A stretch of DNA of 64,000 bases from Thiobacillus sp. 65-29. Its GTDB lineage: Bacteria; Pseudomonadota; Gammaproteobacteria; Burkholderiales; Thiobacillaceae. This document shows, one piece after another, positions 17,138 through 27,386 of this stretch (the first letter of the stretch is position 1; every line of letters starts with the position of its first letter). The DNA lies in assembly GCA_001899775.1 (NCBI GenBank), contig MKWN01000023.1:100057-164056 (forward strand), given 5' to 3'. The position numbers were made by a program, and so were the translations under genes. A model generated the notes under the pieces. The model was not told the origin of the DNA, searched no databases, and saw nothing but the letters and a program-made list of their open reading frames with translations.

Positions 17138-18409
17138 ATGACTCTGAATCGTCGCGATTTCCTGAAGATCTCCGGGGCAGGTGCAGCCGTGGCCCTGGCC
17201 GGCTGTGCCGCCACGCCCGGTGGCAGCGGCGCAGGCGGCCGCGCGCACGTCGTCGTGGTCGGTGCCGGTTTCGGCGGTGCGACCTGCGCCAAGTACCTGC
17301 GCATGTGGGACCCCAATGTCGAAGTCACCCTGATCGAGCCGAACGACAAGTTCGTTTCCTGCCCGATTTCCAACTGGGTGCTGGGCGGCATGCGCACCAT
17401 GGATGACATCACCAAGGGCTACGACAACCTGCCCAGACATGGCATCAAGATGGTAAAGGATTACGTCGTCGCCATCGACGCCGGCAAGCGCGAAGTCAAG
17501 ACGCGCGGCGGCGCCAGCATCACCTACGACCGTCTGGTGCTCGCCCCCGGCGTCGAGGTGCTCACCGACACGGTCAAGGGCTTCAAGGAAGCCGAAGCCG
17601 CCGGCAAGGTGGTGCACGCGTGGAAAGCCGGTCCGCAGACGGCGCACCTGCGCAAGCAACTCGAAGCCATGCCCGACGGCGGCACCTTCGTCATGTCGGT
17701 GCCCGCGGCGCCCTACCGTTGCCCGCCCGGCCCGTACGAGCGTGCCTGCATGGTCGCGCACTACTTCAAGCAGGCCAAGCCCAAGTCCAAGATCATCCTG
17801 CTCGATGGCAACCCGGACATCGCCTCGAAGAAGGGCCTGTTCATGGACGCCTGGAACACGTTCTACCCCGGCATGATCGAGTACCGCCCGAACAACGCAC
17901 CACTCGCCGTCAGTGGTGACAAGATGGTCGTCACCACCGAGTTCGACGACGTCAAGGCCGATGTCATGAACGTGGTCCCGCGCCAGCGTGCGGGCGAGGT
18001 GTGCGAACTGGTCGGTGCCCGCAACGACAGCAACAAGGCCTGGTGTACCGTCAACCTCGCCACCTTCGAGTCGACCACCGTGCCGAACGTGCACATCATC
18101 GGCGACTCGGTGCTGTCGAACCTGCCGAAGTCCGGCCACATGGCGACGAACCACGCCAAGGTGTGCGCCGCCGCGATCATCGAACTCCTGGCCGGCCGCC
18201 AGCCCGACCCGATTCCGGTCGTCGCCAACACCTGCTATTCGGCCACTTCGGACACCACGGCGGGCTATGTCGCCAACGTGTTCCGCTTCGAGGCCGGCAA
18301 GGGCTATGTCACCCAACCCGATGGCGGCGCCACCGGCAAGGGCGACGAATACAACTTCAGCTTTGCGGAGTCCTGGGCGCTGAACATCTGGGCCGACGCG
18401 CTCAGCTGA
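17138..18409 (+). CDS. fccB: Flavocytochrome c sulfide dehydrogenase, flavoprotein subunit
   Basis: This 423-residue periplasmic FAD protein oxidises sulfide and passes electrons to FccA. The N-terminus carries a twin-arginine signal (NRRDFLK) and a cysteine in a lipobox-like LAGC. The dinucleotide-binding VVGAGFGG is near residue 41. Cys75 in FVSCPISN aligns with the covalent-FAD cysteine of Allochromatium FccB. Cys195 (YRCPPGPYE) and Cys366 (NTCYS) match its redox disulfide. It lies in a two-gene unit closed by a strong terminator. Confidence 0.92.
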   Translation: MTLNRRDFLKISGAGAAVALAGCAATPGGSGAGGRAHVVVVGAGFGGATCAKYLRMWDPNVEVTLIEPNDKFVSCPISNWVLGGMRTMDDITKGYDNLPRHGIKMVKDYVVAIDAGKREVKTRGGASITYDRLVLAPGVEVLTDTVKGFKEAEAAGKVVHAWKAGPQTAHLRKQLEAMPDGGTFVMSVPAAPYRCPPGPYERACMVAHYFKQAKPKSKIILLDGNPDIASKKGLFMDAWNTFYPGMIEYRPNNAPLAVSGDKMVVTTEFDDVKADVMNVVPRQRAGEVCELVGARNDSNKAWCTVNLATFESTTVPNVHIIGDSVLSNLPKSGHMATNHAKVCAAAIIELLAGRQPDPIPVVANTCYSATSDTTAGYVANVFRFEAGKGYVTQPDGGATGKGDEYNFSFAESWALNIWADALS

Positions 18410-18429
18410 TCGCCAAGGTGGATCCGTTG

Positions 18430-18456
18430 AACGGGGCTTCGGCCCCGTTTTTTTTT
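18430..18456 (+). terminator. Rho-independent terminator of fccAB
   Basis: AACGGGGC, loop TTCG, GCCCCGTT form an 8-bp stem with the very stable UUCG tetraloop, and the right arm runs straight into a T tract. It starts 20 bases after the fccB stop. Confidence 0.92.
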
Positions 18457-18576
18457 GATTTTCGCGCGGTGGAGCTACCCACGGCACGATCCCTTTCGGC
18501 GTGCAAAACATTGCCAAAATTCCGGTCGCTACTATGATGGGACGACCACCGGAATTCTCGAAACGGAGGTCTCGCC

Positions 18577-19134
18577 ATGGTTCCATGCAAGGTGGCAGTG
18601 CTGCTGGGCAGCCTGCGCAGGGACTCGTACAACAGGCGGTTGATGCTCGCCGTCGAAAGGCTCGCGCCGGCGCACCTGAAATTCGAACAGGTACGGATCG
18701 ACGATCTGCCGCTCTACTCGCAGGATTTCGACGACGACTATCCACCGAACGCGCGGCGCCTGAAAGCGGACATCGAATCAGCGCAGGCCTTGCTGTTCGT
18801 CACGCCCGAATACAACCGCTCGGTTCCCGGTGTACTGAAGAATGCGATCGATATCGCGTCGCGGCCGTGGGGAACGAACTCGTTCGCCGGCAAGCCGGGA
18901 GCGGTGATCGGCGCCTCGATCGGTGCGATCGGTACGGCCATCGCGCAGCACCACCTGCGCAGCTCGCTGCATTTTCTCGACGTTCCCACACTCGGGCAGC
19001 CCGAGGTGTACCTGCACTTTCGTGACGAGGCCATCGCGCCCGACGGCACGATCGCCAACGATTCGACGCGCGAATTCCTGCAACGCTTCGTCGACGCCTA
19101 CGTTGCGTGGGTGGAGCGTTTCGTCGCAAGGTGA
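18577..19134 (+). CDS. NADPH-dependent FMN reductase
   Basis: This 185-residue flavodoxin-fold protein belongs to the NADPH-dependent FMN reductase/ChrR-like family. Visible motifs are the FMN phosphate loop GSLRRDSYN near residues 11-19 and TPEYNRSVPGVLKNAID around 80-96. Relatives reduce quinones, chromate or free flavin; the substrate here is unknown. The ATG has ACGGAGG eight bases upstream. It stands alone between a terminator and a convergent DUF488 gene. Confidence 0.85.
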   Translation: MVPCKVAVLLGSLRRDSYNRRLMLAVERLAPAHLKFEQVRIDDLPLYSQDFDDDYPPNARRLKADIESAQALLFVTPEYNRSVPGVLKNAIDIASRPWGTNSFAGKPGAVIGASIGAIGTAIAQHHLRSSLHFLDVPTLGQPEVYLHFRDEAIAPDGTIANDSTREFLQRFVDAYVAWVERFVAR

Positions 19135-19225
19135 CCGGTGCACAAACGGTGACCGGCAAAATGCGGTCGCTGGCGGCGCAACGAAACATCCGCACCGCCG
19201 ACGCAGTTCACCTCGCGTCCATCGA

Positions 19226-19606
19226 TTACCCGGCGTGTCGGTGGGCGGCGCCCTGCCGGCCATGCACCAGCAGATACGCGCGCAGCGCCACGGCCTGGTT
19301 GTACTCGCTGTCGCGCGCACCATACAGCAGGGTCAACCGGCCCCGCCTTGCAGCGACCCGCAACGCCTCCAGTGCCTCCGCATTGGCGTCGAGCTCCGCG
19401 GTATAGCGCTGCACGAACTCGTCCCACTTCGCGCGATCGTGCGCGAACCACTGTCGCAAGGCGGTACTCGGTGCCACATCCTTGAGCCACGCATCGGCAC
19501 GGACCTGCGCCTTGCTGAGACCGCGCGGCCAGACGCGATCCACCAGCACGCGCCAGCCGTCGTCCGCCGCGGCGGCATCGTAGACACGTTTGACTTGAAT
19601 ATCCAT
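19226..19606 (-). CDS. DUF488 family protein (YeaO-like)
   Basis: This 126-residue protein has the family opening IQVKRVYD and the conserved segment RVLVDRVWPRGLSKA (about residues 18-33), plus LLYGARDSEYNQA near the end. Its biochemical function is unknown. AGGAGGAAACGCT upstream of the ATG is a strong ribosome site. It converges with the flavin reductase gene, and no operon partner is seen. Confidence 0.85.
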   Translation of the reverse strand: MDIQVKRVYDAAAADDGWRVLVDRVWPRGLSKAQVRADAWLKDVAPSTALRQWFAHDRAKWDEFVQRYTAELDANAEALEALRVAARRGRLTLLYGARDSEYNQAVALRAYLLVHGRQGAAHRHAG

Positions 19607-19760
19607 AGCGTTTCCTCCTGTGCGAGGTGTCCCGCCTCAGGGCACCCATCGCGCCACGACGGCATCACGGGTGGCGCGGACAATGGAAGGATAGGCAAAA
19701 ACCGCAACAGGCGCGCGGCGCCGACCGCGCGAAGCGGGCACACAACAACCTGCGCCGCCT

Positions 19761-19784
19761 CGAAGAAAAGCCGGGAATGCCGGC
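19761..19784 (-). terminator. Possible weak terminator after nuoN
   Basis: On the minus strand GCCGG, loop CATTC, CCGGC is followed by TTTTCTTC, four bases beyond the nuoN stop. The stem is only 5 bp, so the call is tentative. Confidence 0.35.
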
Positions 19785-19788
19785 GCCG

Positions 19789-21228
19789 TCAGAACGATGC
19801 GCCGATGGCGTGGGCACACACCGCCATCAGCGGCTGCGGGAGGATGCCAAGCGCGAGGATGGCGAGGCCGTTGACCGACATCAGAATACGGGCGTCGGCG
19901 CCGGCCGCGACTGGCTGGGGGTCGTGCGGCGTGTCGAAGTACATGAGTTTGACCACGCGGAGATAATAGAACGCTCCAACCAGCGACAACAGCACCGCCA
20001 GCACGGCGAGCCACACGTATCCGAGTTCGATCACCGCCTGCAGCACCGACAGCTTGGCGTAGAAACCCACGGTGGGGGGGATGCCCGCCATGGAGAACAT
20101 CAGCAGCAGCATGATGAAGGCGAGCCACGGGCTACGGCGGTTCAAGCCCCTGAAGTCGTCAAGGCGGTCGGCCTCGAAGCCGGCGCGCGACAGCAGCAGG
20201 ATCATGCCGAAGCCACCCAGGCTCATGAGTGCGTAGACGAGCACGTAGAACATCGCGCTGCCGTAGCCGCTCTGGGTACCGGCGAGGATGCCGAGCAGCA
20301 TGAAGCCCATGTGCGAAATGGTCGAATACGCGAGCATGCGCTTGATGTTGCTCTGCGCGATGGCGGCGATGTTGCCGATCGCCATCGACAGCACCGCAAG
20401 CACCACCAGCATGTCGCGCCACTCGGCGACCTGCGATTCCAGGCCCTGGCCGAGGATACGCACGACGAAGCCAAAGGCGGCGATTTTCGGTGCGGAGCCG
20501 ATGAACAGGGTCATCGCGGTGGGCGCGCCGTGGTAGACGTCCGGCACCCACATGTGGAACGGCACGGCGCCGAGCTTGAACGCCAGGCCGGCGACGATGA
20601 AGACGAGGCCGAACACCAGGGGCAGGCGCAGGTCCGTGCCGTCGGCGAGCAATTGGGCGATCTCGCCCAGGGCGAGCGAACCGGTGACGCCGTACACCAT
20701 CGACATGCCGTACAGCAACATGCCGGACGCCAGCGCGCCGAGTACGAAATACTTCATCGCCGCCTCCGTGGCCACCGCGGAATCCCGCTGCAGCGCGACC
20801 ATGGCGTAGAGCGAGAGGGACAGCAGTTCGAGACCGAGGTAGAGGCTGAGGAAGTGGCTGGCCGACACCATGACCATCATGCCCAGCATGGCAAACAGCG
20901 TGAGCACGAAGAATTCCCCGCGGTACAGATCCCGTGCCTTGAGATAAGCGCGCGCGTACACCATCACCGCCGCCGTCGACAGGTAGACGAAGAGCTTGAG
21001 AACGTCGGACAGCGGATCGTCGATGAACAGGCCGTGGAGCACCACGCCGGGTGCACTCGACAGATCGCGCAGCGTGAGGAAAGCCGCACCGGCGAGTGTG
21101 ACGAGCGACAGCGTATAGGTGATGTAGCGCTTGCCGTCGTCGAGCGCGGCATCGACCACGAGGATCAGCGAAACCATGGCGAGAACGAAAATCTCGGGCA
21201 GCACGGGGGCGAATGACTGGAGACTCAT
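19789..21228 (-). CDS. nuoN: NADH-quinone oxidoreductase subunit N
   Basis: This 479-residue antiporter-like membrane subunit of complex I forms one proton channel in the membrane arm. It is hydrophobic throughout, with about 14 segments, and has the antiporter-family core around [13 protein letters not shown]. The ATG at 21228 gives the opening [14 protein letters not shown], typical of the family. It is the last gene of the nuo operon, 10 bp after nuoM. Confidence 0.97.
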   Translation of the reverse strand: MSLQSFAPVLPEIFVLAMVSLILVVDAALDDGKRYITYTLSLVTLAGAAFLTLRDLSSAPGVVLHGLFIDDPLSDVLKLFVYLSTAAVMVYARAYLKARDLYRGEFFVLTLFAMLGMMVMVSASHFLSLYLGLELLSLSLYAMVALQRDSAVATEAAMKYFVLGALASGMLLYGMSMVYGVTGSLALGEIAQLLADGTDLRLPLVFGLVFIVAGLAFKLGAVPFHMWVPDVYHGAPTAMTLFIGSAPKIAAFGFVVRILGQGLESQVAEWRDMLVVLAVLSMAIGNIAAIAQSNIKRMLAYSTISHMGFMLLGILAGTQSGYGSAMFYVLVYALMSLGGFGMILLLSRAGFEADRLDDFRGLNRRSPWLAFIMLLLMFSMAGIPPTVGFYAKLSVLQAVIELGYVWLAVLAVLLSLVGAFYYLRVVKLMYFDTPHDPQPVAAGADARILMSVNGLAILALGILPQPLMAVCAHAIGASF

Positions 21229-21238
21229 GGATGCGCGC

Positions 21239-22723
21239 TCACGGGAGTTTGCTGTGGGCGACGTGCGCCAGCAGTTCGACCACCGACGCGTGCATGACAT
21301 CGGTGAACGGCTTCGGATACAGGCCCATGCCCAGCACAGCGACGGCGAGCACGCCGAGCAGCAGGAATTCGCGGGCATTGAGGTCCTTCATCGCCTCGAC
21401 CTGCGAACTGGCGACGGGGCCGAATACCACACGCTTGTACATCCACAGCGTATACGCCGCGCCGGTGATGAGCGAGGTGGCGGCGACGAAGGCGAACCAG
21501 AAATTGACCTTGCTTGCAGCCATGATGACCATGAACTCGCCGACGAAACCGCTGGTGGCGGGCAACCCTGCGTTGGCCATGGCGAACAGCATGAACAATG
21601 CGGCGAATACCGGCATCCTGTTCACCAGTCCGCCGTAATCCTTGATCTGCCGCGAATGCAGGCGGTCGTACATGACGCCGATACAAAGAAACAGCGCCGC
21701 CGACACGAAACCGTGCGAGATCATCTGCACCAGTCCGCCTTCCCAGCCCAGCGGGCTGAACATGAAGAAGCCGAGGGTGACGAAACCCATGTGCGCAACC
21801 GATGAGTAGGCGATGAGCTTTTTCATGTCCGCCTGCACCAGCGCCACCAGGCCGATGTAGGTGATCGCGACGAGCGACAGCGTGATGACCAGCCACGCGA
21901 GTTCGTGCGCCGCATCCGGCACGATCGGCAGCATGAAACGCAGGAAGCCATAGGCGCCGACCTTCAGGGTAATCGCCGCCAGCACCACCGAACCGCCGGT
22001 GGGCGCCTCGACGTGGGCGTCGGGCAGCCACGTGTGCACCGGCCACATCGGCACCTTGACGCCGAAGGCGAGCAGGAAGGACAGGAAAATCAGGACCTGC
22101 GCGGTCATGCCGAGTGTCGTCCGGTGCCAGGTCTGGATGTCGAAGCTGCCGCCGGCCTGGTAGTAGAGGTAGATCAGGGACACCAACATCAGCAGCGAGC
22201 CAAGCAGCGTGTAGAGGAAGAACTTGAACGCGGCGTACACACGGTTCGGCCCACCCCACACCCCGACGATCAGGTACAGGGGGATCAGCATGCCCTCGAA
22301 GAACACGTAGAAGAGAATGCCGTCGAGTGCGGCGAACGCGCCGTTGATGAGGCCCGACATGATGAGGAACGCAGCCATGTACTGCGCGACCTTGTCCTGA
22401 ATGACCTGCCAGCCGGCGATCACCACCAGCAGCGTGGTGAAACTGTTGAGCAGGATCAGGGGCATCGAGATGCCGTCGACGCCCAGGTGGTAATGCACAT
22501 TGAACGCGGGGATCCACGATTTCTTCTCGACGAACTGCATCGCCGCGGTGGTGGTGTCGAAGCCGGTGGCGAGTGGAATGGCGACAATGAGGCCGAGTGC
22601 GGCACCAGCCAGCGCCAACATGCGTGCCAGCGGTGCGTTGCGGTCGGATCCCGTGGCGAGCACCAAAAACGCGGTGACGATCGGTACCCAGATGACGAGA
22701 GAGAGGATTTCCTGTCCGAACAT
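21239..22723 (-). CDS. nuoM: NADH-quinone oxidoreductase subunit M
   Basis: This 494-residue antiporter-like proton-pumping subunit of the complex I membrane arm shows the conserved [19 protein letters not shown] segment and a long run of membrane segments. The channel lysine region [20 protein letters not shown] is intact. It sits between nuoL (10-bp gap) and nuoN. Confidence 0.98.
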   Translation of the reverse strand: MFGQEILSLVIWVPIVTAFLVLATGSDRNAPLARMLALAGAALGLIVAIPLATGFDTTTAAMQFVEKKSWIPAFNVHYHLGVDGISMPLILLNSFTTLLVVIAGWQVIQDKVAQYMAAFLIMSGLINGAFAALDGILFYVFFEGMLIPLYLIVGVWGGPNRVYAAFKFFLYTLLGSLLMLVSLIYLYYQAGGSFDIQTWHRTTLGMTAQVLIFLSFLLAFGVKVPMWPVHTWLPDAHVEAPTGGSVVLAAITLKVGAYGFLRFMLPIVPDAAHELAWLVITLSLVAITYIGLVALVQADMKKLIAYSSVAHMGFVTLGFFMFSPLGWEGGLVQMISHGFVSAALFLCIGVMYDRLHSRQIKDYGGLVNRMPVFAALFMLFAMANAGLPATSGFVGEFMVIMAASKVNFWFAFVAATSLITGAAYTLWMYKRVVFGPVASSQVEAMKDLNAREFLLLGVLAVAVLGMGLYPKPFTDVMHASVVELLAHVAHSKLP

Positions 22724-22733
22724 CGCTGTCGTT

Positions 22734-24734
22734 CTAGTTGAGCCGCAGGAACCACCACGTCACCAGGGCGAACACCCCGGTCAGCATGGCGAAGGCGTAG
22801 TGATAGATGTAGCCGGACTGCAACATCCTGGCGAGGCGGGAAACGCGTTCGACGAGATGCGCAGAACCGTTGACGATGAGTCCGTCGATGACGCCCCGGT
22901 CGCCGCCGCGCCACAACACCGCACCCAGCAGGCGCGCACCCCGGGCAAACAGCCAGTCGTAAAGCTCATCGAACCAGTATTTGTTGACGAGCATACGGTA
23001 GAGAAACTGGAAACGCCGCGCCAGCGCCGCCGGAATATCGGGGCGCTTGAGGTAGAAGAAGGCGGCCAGTCCCACGCCGGCGACCGTGAACCAGAACGGC
23101 AGGGTCATCACCGCGTGCAGGCCCATCGCCCACGGGCCGTGGAACTCCTGGTTCAGCTCGTTCATCACCGGGTGCCGGTCGGCGACGTAGATCGCCTTGC
23201 CGAAGAACTCGCCGAACAGCATCGGCTCGATGGTCATGTAGCCGATCGCCAGCGAAGGCAGGGCCAGCGCGAGTAGCGGTCCGGTGACCACCCAGGGGGT
23301 TTCGTGCGGCGTGGCGTCGTGGCCGTGGTGCGCGTCGGGTTCATTGCCGTGCGCATGCCCTTGATGGAAACGCTCCTTGCCGTGGAACACCATGAAATAC
23401 ATGCGGAAGGAATAGAACGCGGTGACGAACACGCCGGCCAGCACCGCCGCGTAGGCGAAACCAGCGCCCGGCAGATGCGACAGTTTCGCCGCCTCGATAA
23501 TGGTCTCCTTCGAATAGAAACCCGACAGGAAAGGCGTGCCGATCAGTGCCAGCGAGCCGATCAGCGAGGTGATCCAGGTGATGGGCATGTATTTTTTCAG
23601 TCCGCCCATGTAGCGGATGTCCTGGTTGTGGTGCACGGCGATGATGACCGAGCCGGCCGCGAGGAACAGCAGGGCCTTGAAGAAGGCATGCGTCATCAGG
23701 TGGAACACCGCGACCGAGTAGGCCGACGCGCCGAGCGCCACGGTCATGTAGCCCAGCTGGGACAGCGTCGAGTAGGCCACCACGCGCTTGATGTCGTTCT
23801 GCACGACGCCGAGGAAGCCCATGAACAGCGCGGTGATCGCGCCGATCACCATGATGGTCGACAGCGCCACGTCGGACAATTCGTACAGCGGCGACATGCG
23901 CGCGACCATGAAGATGCCGGCGGTCACCATCGTCGCGGCATGGATCAGCGCGGAAATCGGCGTCGGGCCTTCCATCGAGTCGGGCAGCCAGACGTGCAGC
24001 GGGAACTGCGCCGACTTGCCCATCGCGCCGACGAACAGCAGCAGACCGATCGCGGTCATCAGGCTCCATGTCATATCCGGCCACACGGTGATGGTCTTGT
24101 CGGCGAGCGCGGGGGCCTTGGCGAACACGGTCGCGTAGTCGAGCGAGCCGAAATGCGCGAGCACCAGGCCGATGCCGAGAATGAAGCCGAAATCGCCGAC
24201 CCGGTTGACGAGGAAGGCCTTGAGGTTGGCGTAGATCGCCGTTTCCTTCGTGTACCAGAAGCCGATCAGCAGGTAGGACACCAGGCCCACCGCCTCCCAG
24301 CCGAAGAACAGTTGCAGGAAGTTGTTGCTCATCACCAGCATAAGCATGGAGAAGGTGAACAGCGAAATGTAGGAGAAGAAGCGCTGATAGCCGGGGTCGT
24401 CCTGCATGTAGCCGATGGTGTAGACGTGCACCATCAGCGAGACGAAGGTCACCACCAGCATCATCATCGTGGTGAGCGAGTCGATGAGGAAGCCAACTTC
24501 GAGGTTGAGCCCGCCCACCGTCATCCAGGTGTACACCGTGCCGTTGAATGTATGTCCTGCCAGCACGTCGCGGAACACCAGCACCGAGGCGACGAACGAC
24601 ACCGTGACGCCGGCGATGGTGACGACGTGCGCGCCGGTACGGCCGATCCAGCGGCCGAACAGCCCGGCGACGAGTGCGCCGAAAAGCGGCGCCAGCGGAA
24701 CGATGAGATAAAGCGTCTGCATGTCCATCCGCAT
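22734..24734 (-). CDS. nuoL: NADH-quinone oxidoreductase subunit L
   Basis: This 666-residue antiporter-like subunit sits at the distal end of complex I, with the long lateral helix at its C-terminus. Conserved GKSAQFPLHVWLPDSMEGPT and IKRVVAYSTLSQLGYM segments are present. The first ATG (24734) shares a base with the nuoK stop; the ATG at 24722 is an alternative only four residues in. A histidine-rich cytoplasmic loop (HGNEPDAHHGHD region) is seen near residue 460. Confidence 0.98.
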   Translation of the reverse strand: MRMDMQTLYLIVPLAPLFGALVAGLFGRWIGRTGAHVVTIAGVTVSFVASVLVFRDVLAGHTFNGTVYTWMTVGGLNLEVGFLIDSLTTMMMLVVTFVSLMVHVYTIGYMQDDPGYQRFFSYISLFTFSMLMLVMSNNFLQLFFGWEAVGLVSYLLIGFWYTKETAIYANLKAFLVNRVGDFGFILGIGLVLAHFGSLDYATVFAKAPALADKTITVWPDMTWSLMTAIGLLLFVGAMGKSAQFPLHVWLPDSMEGPTPISALIHAATMVTAGIFMVARMSPLYELSDVALSTIMVIGAITALFMGFLGVVQNDIKRVVAYSTLSQLGYMTVALGASAYSVAVFHLMTHAFFKALLFLAAGSVIIAVHHNQDIRYMGGLKKYMPITWITSLIGSLALIGTPFLSGFYSKETIIEAAKLSHLPGAGFAYAAVLAGVFVTAFYSFRMYFMVFHGKERFHQGHAHGNEPDAHHGHDATPHETPWVVTGPLLALALPSLAIGYMTIEPMLFGEFFGKAIYVADRHPVMNELNQEFHGPWAMGLHAVMTLPFWFTVAGVGLAAFFYLKRPDIPAALARRFQFLYRMLVNKYWFDELYDWLFARGARLLGAVLWRGGDRGVIDGLIVNGSAHLVERVSRLARMLQSGYIYHYAFAMLTGVFALVTWWFLRLN

Positions 24735-25039
24735 CAGCCTTTCAGTCGGTCGAGATCATCGACGTTGATGGTTCTGAGATTGCGGAACAGCACCACCAGG
24801 ATGGCAAGACCGATGGCCGCCTCGGCGGCGGCGACGGTGAGGATGAAGAACACGAACACCTGGCCATGAATGTCGCCGAGGTAATGCGAGAACGCGATGA
24901 AGTTCATGTTCACCGCAAGCAGCATCAGTTCGATCGCCATCAGCAGGATGATGATGTTCTTGCGGTTGAGGAAGATACCGAGCACCGCGATGGCGAACAA
25001 CACGCCGCCCAGGATCAGGTAATGCGACAGTGAAATCAT
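24734..25039 (-). CDS. nuoK: NADH-quinone oxidoreductase subunit K
   Basis: This 101-residue three-helix membrane subunit of complex I has the two conserved membrane glutamates, one in [11 protein letters not shown] and one in [10 protein letters not shown]. Its start overlaps the nuoJ stop (ATGA) and its stop overlaps the nuoL start, so the three genes are translationally coupled. Confidence 0.97.
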   Translation of the reverse strand: MISLSHYLILGGVLFAIAVLGIFLNRKNIIILLMAIELMLLAVNMNFIAFSHYLGDIHGQVFVFFILTVAAAEAAIGLAILVVLFRNLRTINVDDLDRLKG

Positions 25040-25674
25040 GCGCCCTTCTCCGCTGAATCCTGAATCCCGGCCCCTGGCGCCTTTTCCGCCGCCATCTTCA
25101 CGATGCGCAGGCGGTCGTCGCGCTTGACCTTGACCTGTTCGGCCGGATCGATGAACTTGCTGTCCTTGCGCCGGCGCAGCGCCAGCGCGATCGCGGCGAC
25201 GATGGCCACCAGCAGGATGACCGCGGCGAGCTCGAAGGCGTAGACATAGTCGGTGTAGAGCAGGCGTCCGAGCGCACGGGTGTTGCTGTAGTCCGCCGGC
25301 TGCGGCGACGGCGTGCCCATGACCTCCAGACCGAAGTAACGGCCACCGAGAATCAGCGCCATCTCGATCATCAGCAGTACGGAAACAAGGACGGCGACCG
25401 GCATGTACTTCCAGAAACCCTCGCGCAGCCGATCCAGGTTGATGTCGAGCATCATCACCACGAACAGGAACAGCACCATCACCGCGCCGACGTAGACGAG
25501 CACCAGCACGATGGCGAGGAACTCCGCCTCCAGCAGCATCCACAGGCCGGCCGCGGTGAAGAAAGCCAGTACGAGGTGAAGCGCCGCATGCACCGGGTTG
25601 CGCACGGTGATGACGCGCAGTGCGGCGAACACCAGGATGGCGGAGAAGAAGTAGAAGATGGCGGTCGTGTACAT
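25036..25674 (-). CDS. nuoJ: NADH-quinone oxidoreductase subunit J
   Basis: This 212-residue membrane subunit of complex I has five segments, with the conserved opening [20 protein letters not shown]. The C-terminal tail beyond about residue 165 is charged. The ATG is fixed by homology, yet a CCCCTAA heptamer array abuts it, so no Shine-Dalgarno is visible upstream. Translation may rely on other elements. The nuoI-nuoJ gap is 182 bp, whereas most nuo junctions here are under 30 bp. Confidence 0.96.
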   Translation of the reverse strand: MYTTAIFYFFSAILVFAALRVITVRNPVHAALHLVLAFFTAAGLWMLLEAEFLAIVLVLVYVGAVMVLFLFVVMMLDINLDRLREGFWKYMPVAVLVSVLLMIEMALILGGRYFGLEVMGTPSPQPADYSNTRALGRLLYTDYVYAFELAAVILLVAIVAAIALALRRRKDSKFIDPAEQVKVKRDDRLRIVKMAAEKAPGAGIQDSAEKGA

Positions 25675-25856
25675 AGGGGTTAGGGGTTAGGGGTTAGGGG
25701 TTAGGGGCTAGGGGCCAGGGGCGGGAAGCCAGCTTCCACGCCCATGCTCAACATCGTCCGTTTGCCTACCTCCCGTTTCGTTTGTTTTCAATCAAATGGC
25801 GCGCAGCGCACCATCCCTAAATCCTGGATCCTGGATCCTGGCCCCTAGATCCTGCC
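25675..25856. repeat. Heptamer-array element filling the nuoI-nuoJ gap
   Basis: From 25675 seven G-rich heptamers follow one another (AGGGGTT four times, then AGGGGCT, AGGGGCC, AGGGGCG). At the other end (from about 25813) C-rich heptamers appear (TCCTGGA twice, TCCTGGC, CCCTAGA, TCCTGCC). CTAGGGGCCAGG (25708-25719) and CCTGGCCCCTAG (25837-25848) are exact inverted copies, so the two arrays are on opposite strands around a core of roughly 90-120 bp. The element runs from the nuoJ start to the nuoI stop. No ORF is supported in it. The G-rich array could form a G-quadruplex. Confidence 0.8.
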
Positions 25857-26345
25857 CTATCGATACTGCGCATCCTGTGCGCGGTCTGCCGCGATCTGTG
25901 CCTCGTGCTGGTCACCGATCGCCAGCAGCATCGATTTCGTGTAGTACAGATCGCCGCGCTTCTCGCCGTGATATTCGAGAATGCGCGTCTCGACGATCGA
26001 GTCGACCGGGCAGGATTCCTCGCAGAAGCCGCAGAAGATGCACTTGGTCAGGTCGATGTCGTAGCGTGTGGTACGACGGGTGCCGTCCTCGCGCTGCGCG
26101 GATTCGATGGTGATCGCCAGCGCCGGGCACACCGCCTCGCACAGTTTGCAGGCGATGCAGCGCTCCTCGCCGTTGGGATAACGGCGCAGCGCGTGCAGGC
26201 CGCGGAAACGCGGGCTCTGCGGCGTCTTTTCCTCCGGGTACTGGACCGTGATCTTGCGCGCGAACAGATGGCGGCCGGTGAGCATCATGCCGCGCACGAG
26301 CTCGACCAGAAGCAGGCTGCCGAAGAACTGGGCCACTCGTTTCAT
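25857..26345 (-). CDS. nuoI: NADH-quinone oxidoreductase subunit I
   Basis: This 162-residue peripheral subunit carries two [4Fe-4S] clusters. Both ferredoxin motifs are complete: [12 protein letters not shown] and [12 protein letters not shown]. It relays electrons from NuoG to NuoB. The stop codon lies directly against the heptamer-array element. nuoH is 27 bp upstream. Confidence 0.98.
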   Translation of the reverse strand: MKRVAQFFGSLLLVELVRGMMLTGRHLFARKITVQYPEEKTPQSPRFRGLHALRRYPNGEERCIACKLCEAVCPALAITIESAQREDGTRRTTRYDIDLTKCIFCGFCEESCPVDSIVETRILEYHGEKRGDLYYTKSMLLAIGDQHEAQIAADRAQDAQYR

Positions 26346-26372
26346 GATAGGGATAGCCGTTTCATGGCGCGC

Positions 26373-27374
26373 TCAGTGAAACAGATGACCATAAGGCGTC
26401 TGCATCATCGCGCCGACGACGACGATCCAGACGATGGTGATGGGGATGAACACCTTCCAGCCCAGGCGCATGATCTGGTCGTAGCGGTAGCGCGGGAAGG
26501 TGGCGCGGAACCACAGGAAGAGGAAAAGCACGAAGCCGGTCTTCAGCAGCCACCACAGGATGCCGTCGGGCAGGAAGGGCAGCGGCGAGAGCCAACCGCC
26601 GAGGAACATCAGCGTGGTGAGCGCCGAGACCAGGATCATGTTGGCATATTCGGCAAGGAAGAACACGGCGAAGGCCATGCCGGAATATTCGACGTGAAAA
26701 CCCGCGACGATCTCGGATTCCCCCTCGGCGACGTCGAAGGGCGCGCGGTTGGTCTCGGCGACGCCGGCGATCAGGTAGACGAGGAAGAGCGGAAACAGCG
26801 GAATGAAGTACCAGTGCCAGAAGCCCCCCGCCTGCCCCTTGACGATGTCGACGAGATTGAGCGACTGTGCCGCCATCAGCACGCCGACGAGCGCAAAGCC
26901 CATGGCGATCTCGTAGGACACCATCTGCGCCGCCGAACGCATCGCGCCGAGGAAGGCGTATTTGGAGTTGGACGCCCAACCGGCGATGATGACGCCGTAC
27001 ACGCCCATCGAGGTGATCGCCAGCACGTACAACAACCCGGCGTCGATATTGGCGAGCACCAGTGTGTCGGTGAACGGAATCACCGCCCATGCCGCCAGCG
27101 CCGGTGCGATGGCGAGGATGGGACCGAGAATGAACAGGCCGCGGTTGGCGCCCGCGGGAATGATGATCTCCTTCATCAGGAGCTTCAGGCCGTCGGCGAT
27201 CGGCTGCACCAGGCCCAGGGGACCGACGCGATTGGGGCCGATGCGCACCTGCATCCAGCCGATGACCTTTCGCTCCGCATAGGTCAGGTAAGCCACACCG
27301 AGCATGAGTGGCACCACCAGTGCGAGTATCTTCACCAGCGTCCAGACGACGGTTTGAATGGTTGCCCAGTCCAT
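26373..27374 (-). CDS. nuoH: NADH-quinone oxidoreductase subunit H
   Basis: This 333-residue membrane subunit forms much of the quinone-binding chamber at the junction with the peripheral arm. The conserved [19 protein letters not shown] segment and the acidic [16 protein letters not shown] loop are both intact. It follows nuoG by 12 bp. Confidence 0.98.
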   Translation of the reverse strand: MDWATIQTVVWTLVKILALVVPLMLGVAYLTYAERKVIGWMQVRIGPNRVGPLGLVQPIADGLKLLMKEIIIPAGANRGLFILGPILAIAPALAAWAVIPFTDTLVLANIDAGLLYVLAITSMGVYGVIIAGWASNSKYAFLGAMRSAAQMVSYEIAMGFALVGVLMAAQSLNLVDIVKGQAGGFWHWYFIPLFPLFLVYLIAGVAETNRAPFDVAEGESEIVAGFHVEYSGMAFAVFFLAEYANMILVSALTTLMFLGGWLSPLPFLPDGILWWLLKTGFVLFLFLWFRATFPRYRYDQIMRLGWKVFIPITIVWIVVVGAMMQTPYGHLFH

Positions 27375-27386
27375 GCGTCGCCTCCC

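Noticed and set aside
25675-25723. Telomere-like TTAGGGG repeat
   Set aside because: It lies inside an operon with genes continuing on both sides, so it is an intergenic array and not a replicon end.
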